49,167 bases of DNA from Mobilitalea sp. (GTDB lineage: Bacteria > Bacillota_A > Clostridia > Lachnospirales > Lachnospiraceae): contig JARKQP010000784.1 of the NCBI GenBank assembly GCA_029974875.1, forward strand, positions 1 to 49,167, in the 5' to 3' direction. Below are positions 43,491 to 49,167 of this stretch, in pieces. Positions within the stretch are counted from its first letter, which is position 1, and the number at the start of each line of letters is the position of its first letter. Both the position numbers and the translations under genes were made by a program. The notes beneath the pieces were generated by a model. It saw nothing but the letters and a program-made list of their open reading frames with translations, was not told where the DNA came from and did not search any database.

Positions 43491-44417
43491 ATGATACAGA
43501 CAATAAAAATGAATCTTGATGATACGGAGCGTTTGGCCAGTATCGCCAAAGCTCTTTCTTCGGAAACCAGGATAGAGATGCTCAGACTGCTGCGCCATAA
43601 GTCCCTGAATGTGAATGAAATTGCGGAGCTGTTGGATATTCCGGCATCCTCCTCGGCGGCGCATGTAAAGGTATTGGAGGAGGCGGGAATCATTAAGACG
43701 AACCTGCAGCCCGGCATCCGCGGCTCCATGAAGGTATGCCATATTGTCCTCGACCATGTCTATGTTGAGCTGAACACATTAAAAAACCTGGAGCAGGATG
43801 AGGAGCTTATTAAGATGCCCATAGGCAGCTATGTAGACTATCATATAGAGCCTACCTGCGGTATCGTGAGCGCGAAGGGACCCATTGGCCAGGAGGACAA
43901 TCCGCGCTGCTTTTACTTGCCGGGGCGTACGGAAGCGCAGTTAATCTGGCTTGGGCATGGATTCCTTGAATATCGTTTCCCTTCCGATTCACTATATGGT
44001 AAAAGGGTGAAATGTCTGGAGCTGTCCATGGAGCTGTGCTCCGAAGACCATGAATATAATATGGATTATCCTTCCGATATCACCCTGTGGGTAAACGGCC
44101 TGGAAGCCGGTACCTGGAGCTGTCCAAGTGATTTCGGGGGGCGCAGGGGAAAGCAAAATCCGGATTGGTGGCCTGATAAGAATACCCAGTATGGGGTTTT
44201 AAAGACCTGGAGGATTACGGAGCAGGGCTGTTATCTTGATGATGAAAAATCAGAGGATAGGGTATTGCGGGAATTCCAGCTGGAAAAACAGGATTATATA
44301 TCCGTCCGGATTGGGATCAAGGAGGAGGCTGTCCATAAGGGGGGACTGAATTTATTTGGCGAAAGCTTTGGGGATCATGGGCAGAATATTGTTATGAAGC
44401 TTATCTTTGAACCGTAA
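43491..44417 (+). CDS. ArsR-like winged-helix regulator with large C-terminal domain
   Basis: A 308-residue protein. Residues 8-95 form an ArsR-type winged helix (IAKALSSETRIEMLRLLRHKSLNVNEIAELLDIPASSSAAHVKVLEEAGII). The remaining 210 residues are not seen in ordinary ArsR proteins, which are about 100 residues. They look beta-rich, with aromatic blocks such as DITLWVNGLEAGTW and NPDWWPDKNTQYGVLKTWRI, and could be a ligand-binding beta-sandwich. No metal-binding Cys cluster like that of arsenic or cadmium sensors is evident. ATG 43491 has GGGAGG five bases upstream. Placed 200 bases before galK-galE-galT, it is a good candidate for a sugar-responsive regulator of that operon. Confidence 0.75.
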   Translation: MIQTIKMNLDDTERLASIAKALSSETRIEMLRLLRHKSLNVNEIAELLDIPASSSAAHVKVLEEAGIIKTNLQPGIRGSMKVCHIVLDHVYVELNTLKNLEQDEELIKMPIGSYVDYHIEPTCGIVSAKGPIGQEDNPRCFYLPGRTEAQLIWLGHGFLEYRFPSDSLYGKRVKCLELSMELCSEDHEYNMDYPSDITLWVNGLEAGTWSCPSDFGGRRGKQNPDWWPDKNTQYGVLKTWRITEQGCYLDDEKSEDRVLREFQLEKQDYISVRIGIKEEAVHKGGLNLFGESFGDHGQNIVMKLIFEP

Positions 44418-44616
44418 AAGATAGGAAAGTAGAAAATAGGGCTGTGAAAAATAAAATTATAAATATAGTAGGCCGTGAAAAACGGGAGGAATCCTCTTTA
44501 CAAATCAGGGAAAGTGGAGTATCATAGAATCAAACAAACAGGAAAATTGTAATATAACAAAAAATATAAAACAAATAGAAAATAACACCGAAATATTTAT
44601 AGAAGGGAGATCAGGT

Positions 44617-45780
44617 ATGAAAAAAGAGTTACTGCAGAAATTTGAAGAGATATTTGGCGGTGGTGGAGTATATGAGGTTTATTTTGCTCCGGGCAGAGTG
44701 AATCTGATTGGGGAGCATACGGATTATAATGGGGGGCATGTGTTTCCCTGTGCATTGACAATCGGTACCTACGCGGTTGCAAGAAAGAGGGAGGATAAAA
44801 GGCTGCGTTTTTATTCCATGAATTTTGAACAGCTGGGAATCATTGAATCCTCCATAGAGAATTTGGAGAAGAGGAAAGAGGATAATTGGGCAAATTATCC
44901 CAAGGGCGTAATCTGGGCCATGCAGCTGAAGGGCTATGATATCGGCTCCGGTATGGATATCCTTTATTTTGGCAACATCCCCAACGGCTCAGGACTTTCC
45001 TCTTCTGCATCCCTTGAGGTGCTGACCGGATTCGTGTTGGACCAGCTTTTCGGGCTGGGGATTAGTTTTACAGATCTGGCATTGCTTGGACAGTATGCGG
45101 AAAATAAGTTTATCGGGGTTAACTGCGGCATCATGGACCAGTTTGCAATTGCTATGGGCAAAAAGGATAACGCCATTTTCCTTGATACGGCGGATTTGTC
45201 CTATGAATATGCGCCGCTGGATTTGGGCGGAGCCAAGATTGTCATCATGAATACCAATAAGAAGCGGGGACTGGGTGACTCAAAGTATAATGAGAGAAGA
45301 AGCGAATGCGAGGCCGCGCTGGCTGACCTTCAGAAGGTAGTGGCAATAAAGACCTTGGGAGATCTGTCAGAGGAGCAGTTTGAGGCTTATAAAGAGGCAA
45401 TTAAGAACCCGGTGCAGGTCATCCGTGCAAAGCATGCGGTTTATGAAAACCAGAGAACCATAAAGGCAGTAGAGGCGCTGAAAAAGAATGACCTTACCTT
45501 ATTTGGGCAGTTGATGAATGCTTCCCATAAATCCACCCAGTTTGATTATGAGGTAACGGGAACCGAGCTGGATACGATTGTAGAAGCTGCCTGGAAGCAG
45601 GAGGGAGTCATTGGTGCGAGGATGACCGGTGCAGGCTTTGGCGGCTGTGCGGTGAGCATTGTGAAGGGTGAAGCGGTGGACCGCTTTATCCAGGAGGTTG
45701 GAAAGGAATACAAGGACAAGATCGGTTATGAGGCCAGCTTCTACGTGGTGGAAGTAGGTAACGGGCCGGTTGTATTATAA
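44617..45780 (+). CDS. galK: Galactokinase
   Basis: A 387-residue GHMP kinase that phosphorylates alpha-D-galactose to galactose 1-phosphate, the first step of the Leloir pathway. The galactokinase signature GRVNLIGEHTDYNGG (residues 26-40), the ATP loop PNGSGLSSSASLEV and the C-terminal motif GARMTGAGFGGCAV are all intact. Length is normal. GAAGGGAG precedes the ATG. First gene of galK-galE-galT, about 200 bases after the ArsR-like gene. That gap is AT-rich, and I cannot place a confident promoter in it. Confidence 0.97.
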   Translation: MKKELLQKFEEIFGGGGVYEVYFAPGRVNLIGEHTDYNGGHVFPCALTIGTYAVARKREDKRLRFYSMNFEQLGIIESSIENLEKRKEDNWANYPKGVIWAMQLKGYDIGSGMDILYFGNIPNGSGLSSSASLEVLTGFVLDQLFGLGISFTDLALLGQYAENKFIGVNCGIMDQFAIAMGKKDNAIFLDTADLSYEYAPLDLGGAKIVIMNTNKKRGLGDSKYNERRSECEAALADLQKVVAIKTLGDLSEEQFEAYKEAIKNPVQVIRAKHAVYENQRTIKAVEALKKNDLTLFGQLMNASHKSTQFDYEVTGTELDTIVEAAWKQEGVIGARMTGAGFGGCAVSIVKGEAVDRFIQEVGKEYKDKIGYEASFYVVEVGNGPVVL

Positions 45781-45820
45781 GTATAAGATAGGTATAGGAG
45801 ATAGAAAGGAGAAGCGGCAT

Positions 45821-46807
45821 ATGGCAATTTTAGTATTAGGCGGGGCTGGATATATCGGTTCCCATACGGTATATGAATTAATTGACCGGGGGGAAGAGGT
45901 AGTTATTGTCGACAATCTTGAGACCGGATATAAAGAGGCGGTACATCCGAAGGCGCGCTTTTATCGGGGGGATATCCGTGACAGGAGCTTCATTGACGGT
46001 GTGTTTGAACAGGAGAAGGTGGATGCGGTGATTCATTTTGCTGCAAATTCCCTGGTGGGCGAAAGCATGGTAAACCCATTAAAGTATTATGATAATAACC
46101 TTTGCGGAACTAAGGTGCTGTTGGAGTCCATGGTTGCCCATGGGATTGATAAAATTGTATTTTCCTCCACGGCAGCCACCTATGGGGAGCCGGAGCGTGT
46201 TCCAATCCTGGAATCTGACCGCACGGAGCCTACGAATACTTATGGCGAGACAAAATTATCCATGGAGAAGATGTTCAAATGGACTGGAAAGGCACATGGC
46301 CTTAGGTTTGTGTCCCTGCGTTACTTTAATGCCTGCGGTGCCCATAGGAGCGGTAATATCGGTGAAGCCCATAACCCGGAATCACATTTGATCCCGTTGA
46401 TCCTGCAGGTTCCCAATAAGCAGAGGGAAGCAATCAGCATTTTTGGCGATGATTATGATACGAAGGACGGTACCTGTATCCGCGATTATATTCATGTCAC
46501 GGACCTGGCACAGGCGCATATTTTAGCGGTGGATTACCTGGGGAAGGGCAACGGAAGCGACATCTTTAACCTTGGAAATGGGGTTGGCTTTACTGTTAAG
46601 GAAGTAATTGAGACAGCCCGCAAGGTCACAGGGGATCCAATCAAGACGGAAATTGTGCCGAGGCGTGCTGGGGATCCGGCGGTACTGATTGCCTCCAGTG
46701 AGAAAGCAAAGAAGGTTCTGGGGTGGAAGCCACAGCATGCAGATTTGGAAGAAATCATTGACTCTGCTTGGAACTGGCATAAGAATCATCCGAATGGATA
46801 CCGGTAG
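45821..46807 (+). CDS. galE: UDP-glucose 4-epimerase
   Basis: A 328-residue short-chain dehydrogenase-type epimerase that interconverts UDP-galactose and UDP-glucose. The NAD motif G7-G-A-G-Y-I-G13 and the catalytic Tyr141-x3-Lys145 (TYGETK) with the upstream SSTAATYG serine block are intact, and RYFNACGA is family-typical. ATG 45821 follows an AAAGGAGAAG ribosome site; the frame is open further upstream into the end of galK but without a suitable site. Second gene of the Leloir operon. A long palindrome separates it from galT. Confidence 0.97.
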   Translation: MAILVLGGAGYIGSHTVYELIDRGEEVVIVDNLETGYKEAVHPKARFYRGDIRDRSFIDGVFEQEKVDAVIHFAANSLVGESMVNPLKYYDNNLCGTKVLLESMVAHGIDKIVFSSTAATYGEPERVPILESDRTEPTNTYGETKLSMEKMFKWTGKAHGLRFVSLRYFNACGAHRSGNIGEAHNPESHLIPLILQVPNKQREAISIFGDDYDTKDGTCIRDYIHVTDLAQAHILAVDYLGKGNGSDIFNLGNGVGFTVKEVIETARKVTGDPIKTEIVPRRAGDPAVLIASSEKAKKVLGWKPQHADLEEIIDSAWNWHKNHPNGYR

Positions 46808-47002
46808 AGTCGGGCGTTAAATGGGTGAGAGAGGGGTTTGGGCTGTGAGGTGGATCTGAGTGTATTTATATCCACCTGGGCTTGCCTTTAACATCCCATG
46901 ATTGACAAGTGTAGGCAATCACGGGAGGCCCGGTCTGCGCCCAGATGGATATAAATACACTCAGATTCACCGCGCTAGTTTAAAGAATTTGTCAGGCGAA
47001 TG
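46806..47002. repeat. Long nested palindrome; expanded copy of the dispersed repeat
   Basis: Outer arms 46849-46881 and 46939-46971 are 33 bases each, complementary except for one G-T and one C-A pair. Inside the 57-base loop a second stem pairs CCCATGATTG (46894-46903) with CAATCACGGG (46915-46924). The flanks (GGCTGTGAGGTG on the left; GCGCTAG, AAAGAA and GGCGAAT on the right) match the short copy at 18.05 kb, which lacks the 95 bases 46877-46971. It lies between galE and galT. Confidence 0.85.
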
Positions 47003-47041
47003 CTGGTGGGGATAAGGTGCGAGAGGAGCATAGTTGTAATT

Positions 47042-48562
47042 ATGATTTACAAGTGGATTAAGAAGCTGGTTGTGTATTCTGTTAAGGCAGGCTTAACCCC
47101 GGCGGAGGATATTGATTATACGGTCAACAGATTGTTGGAGCTGTTCCGGTTGGAGGATTATCAGAATCCGGAGGGTGAGGATATTGCAGTTCAGGCTGCC
47201 AGGCTGTCGGAAGAAGAGCTTTCACTGGAGGATATTTTGGCTTCTTTGTTGGATTATGCCCAGGAAAAGGGTTGTTTTGAGGATAGCATCGTATACAGGG
47301 ATTTATTTGATACTAAGATTATGGGGCTTTTGACACCGCGTCCCAGTGAGGTGACTGCCAGGTTCAAAAAGGAATATGCCAAATCGCCGGAGGAAGCGAC
47401 GGATTTTTATTATAAATTCAGCCAGGCAACGGATTATATCAGAAGCTACCGTATCAAGAAGGATATGAAATGGGTTACAGGGACGGAGTATGGGGATATT
47501 GATATTACCATTAACCTGTCAAAGCCGGAGAAGGATCCAAAGGCGATTGCCGCCGCGAAGCTGACGAAGCAGGGCGGATATCCCAAATGCCTTCTCTGTA
47601 AAGAGAACGTGGGGTATGCGGGAAGGGTGGACCACCCGGCCAGGCAGAACCACAGGGTGATCCCGGTGACGATCCAGGGTCAGGACTGGGGTTTTCAGTA
47701 CTCGCCCTATGTATATTATAATGAGCACTGTATTGTGTTTAATAATGAACATATCCCGATGAGGATTGAAAGGGCTACCTTCCGCAAGCTGTTGGATTTT
47801 GTTGCCCTGTTCCCCCATTATTTTGTCGGTTCCAATGCGGATCTGCCCATTGTGGGGGGATCCATCCTGAGTCATGACCATTTTCAGGGAGGTAATTACG
47901 AATTTGCCATGGCTAAGGCGGCTATAGAATATGAATTTAAGATACCCGGCTTTGAAGATATCCAGGCCGGTATTGTAGCCTGGCCCATGTCCGTGCTGCG
48001 GATCTGTTCCAAGGATGATGAGAGGTTAGTGGAGCTTGCGGACCACATTTTGCTGAAATGGCGCAGCTATTCTGATGGGGCAGCAGGTATTTATGCCGAA
48101 ACCAACCAGGAACCCCATAATACGATTACACCCATCGCAAGAAAACGGCAGGGGGTCTATGAGCTGGATCTTGTGCTGCGCAATAACCTGACTACGGAGG
48201 AGCACCCCCTCGGCGTATTCCATCCCCATGGGGAGCTTCACCATATTAAGAAAGAGAATATTGGCTTGATTGAGGTTATGGGTCTTGCCGTACTGCCGGC
48301 ACGTCTAAAGGATGAAATGGAGCTGTTAGGCCAGTATCTGCTGGAAGGGAAGGATCCCAGGAGCAATCTGCTGCTGGAGAAGCATGCTGATTGGGCGGAA
48401 GAATTCCTGCAAGATCACCCGGAGCTTTCTGCGGATAATGTGGATGAGATATTGCAGGAGGAAATAGGCAAGGTATTTTTGCAGGTCCTGACCCATGCGG
48501 GAGTTTATAAGAGGACTCCCGAGGGGCAGGAGGCATTCCGGCGTTTTATCCGGGAGCTATAG
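47042..48562 (+). CDS. galT: UDP-glucose--hexose-1-phosphate uridylyltransferase, class II
   Basis: A 506-residue class II GalT, the Gram-positive type that is longer than the E. coli enzyme. It exchanges UMP between UDP-glucose and galactose 1-phosphate. Blocks LLTPRPSEV, GGYPKCLLCKENVGYAGR, VGGSILSHDHFQGG and FHPHGELHHIKKENIGLIEVMGLAVLPARL fit the family; the His residues of the last two provide the nucleophile region. ATG 47042 begins the family-typical N terminus, though GAGGAG is a rather distant 13 bases upstream. A start at 47000 would overlap the palindrome element. Third gene of the Leloir operon. Confidence 0.95.
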   Translation: MIYKWIKKLVVYSVKAGLTPAEDIDYTVNRLLELFRLEDYQNPEGEDIAVQAARLSEEELSLEDILASLLDYAQEKGCFEDSIVYRDLFDTKIMGLLTPRPSEVTARFKKEYAKSPEEATDFYYKFSQATDYIRSYRIKKDMKWVTGTEYGDIDITINLSKPEKDPKAIAAAKLTKQGGYPKCLLCKENVGYAGRVDHPARQNHRVIPVTIQGQDWGFQYSPYVYYNEHCIVFNNEHIPMRIERATFRKLLDFVALFPHYFVGSNADLPIVGGSILSHDHFQGGNYEFAMAKAAIEYEFKIPGFEDIQAGIVAWPMSVLRICSKDDERLVELADHILLKWRSYSDGAAGIYAETNQEPHNTITPIARKRQGVYELDLVLRNNLTTEEHPLGVFHPHGELHHIKKENIGLIEVMGLAVLPARLKDEMELLGQYLLEGKDPRSNLLLEKHADWAEEFLQDHPELSADNVDEILQEEIGKVFLQVLTHAGVYKRTPEGQEAFRRFIREL

Positions 48563-48592
48563 GAGTATCTGTTACATAAATAAAGCTAAAAA

Positions 48593-48655
48593 CAGCTCCG
48601 TTTGGAAGTAGGAAAGCTTCCAAACGGAGCTGCTTTTAGTGACTTTTTTCTTTTG
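48593..48655 (+). terminator. Rho-independent terminator of the gal operon
   Basis: CAGCTCCGTTTGGAAG (48593-48608) pairs perfectly with CTTCCAAACGGAGCTG (48617-48632) around an 8-base loop. CTTTT and then TTTTTT follow. Flanking AAAA/TTTT makes it effective in both directions. The remaining bases to 48800 hold no convincing gene. Confidence 0.93.
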
Positions 48656-48815
48656 CTTTTTAGGTGGATTTCGTGGTGTTCCCTGCATCTGCCAGTATGT
48701 GGAATCTATACCTGATAATGGAATTTGACAGATATAATTGGGCATGGTTAAATTAAAACATAGCAATTAAGCTAAGGGAACCTACAGCACAGAAACAACA
48801 ATGAGGGACAAAAGA

Positions 48816-49167
48816 ATGAATGCAAGAAACGGAAAAAGCAAGAAAGACACAGGATTCATCCATCCAAAAAAGCTATTAATTAAACTCACACTAATGATAA
48901 CCTTAGTAATACCGTATCCTGGTACAATGACCGCGAAAGCGGGGAGTATGGATAATGCGGATTATTCTAATACATCTGTTAATCTTATATCAGCACCTGA
49001 CCAATCCAATGTCATATCACCACCAACAGACATACCACAGTCAATAGATCACACTCAGCTGGCAAACATATCACAGCTAACGGGGATGCTACAGTCGACA
49101 GACGTACCACAGCCCACTGTTTCGCCCCAGCCCACCATATCACCGGATGTACCGGAGGCTTCAATTA
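48816..49167 (+). CDS. Start of a secreted Pro/Ser/Thr-rich protein (partial)
   Basis: An open frame of at least 117 codons runs off the window end. ATG 48816 has GAGGGA seven bases upstream; ATG 48801 in the same frame is less likely. The N terminus has a basic region (about 1-23), then a hydrophobic stretch LLIKLTLMITLVIPYPGTM and an Ala-Lys-Ala cleavage-like site (about residues 40-43), which together make a signal peptide. The following sequence is rich in Pro, Ser, Thr, Gln and Ile with loose repeats such as PQPTVSPQPTISPD. This is typical of a linker or stalk in a surface protein. The functional domain lies beyond the window, so nothing can be said about its role. Confidence 0.75.
   Translation, partial: MNARNGKSKKDTGFIHPKKLLIKLTLMITLVIPYPGTMTAKAGSMDNADYSNTSVNLISAPDQSNVISPPTDIPQSIDHTQLANISQLTGMLQSTDVPQPTVSPQPTISPDVPEASI

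Overview
The window looks like a chromosomal segment of an anaerobic Gram-positive clostridium, most likely a Lachnospiraceae-type plant- or gut-glycan degrader. This rests on the moderate base composition, strong AGGAGG ribosome sites, lipobox lipoproteins, a YesM/YesN-type two-component system beside a carbohydrate ABC transporter, Cys-type sulfatase, class II GalT and Gram-positive redox genes. No rRNA, tRNA, CRISPR array, insertion sequence or prophage was seen. Nearly all genes read rightward.

Layout. 1-7.4 kb: the tail of a sugar isomerase-like gene, an MFS exporter, a LysR regulator divergent from aspartate ammonia-lyase, two Gfo/Idh/MocA sugar dehydrogenases and a small iron-sulfur flavoprotein-like reductase. 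7.3-15.8 kb: a degenerate GGDEF protein, the SbcD-SbcC nuclease pair (sbcD appears to start at an AUA codon behind a structured leader; sbcC carries an internal hexapeptide repeat) and a chemoreceptor. 16-35 kb: a glycan-use region with a GH78 rhamnosidase, a GH2 enzyme, a GH106-like enzyme, two AraC regulators, a KimA-like potassium importer, a sensor kinase/response regulator pair, a sugar ABC importer (binding protein and two permeases; no ATPase gene here) and a sulfatase.

35.6-42.5 kb: a flavin-based extracellular electron transfer locus. It holds NDH-2 with a membrane-bound C-terminal extension, polyprenyl diphosphate synthase, UbiA/MenA-type prenyltransferase, a lipoprotein with two FMN-binding repeats (PplA-like) and the ApbE flavin transferase that would load it. 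Electrons would pass from NADH through NDH-2 and a dedicated demethylmenaquinone pool to the flavinylated surface lipoprotein. EetA/EetB and flavin-transport genes are not in the window.

42.5-49.2 kb: an Lrp/AsnC regulator, an ArsR-like regulator with a long extra domain, the Leloir operon galK-galE-galT, and the start of a secreted Pro/Ser/Thr-rich protein.

Between genes, three patterns are unusual. (i) Seven unrelated short tandem-repeat arrays, with units of 12 to about 20 bp, lie mostly just downstream of genes; one is in frame inside sbcC. (ii) Two related structured leaders precede sbcD and the PplA-like gene. (iii) A small repeat occurs twice (18.05 and 46.8 kb), and one copy is expanded by an inverted duplication into a long nested palindrome.
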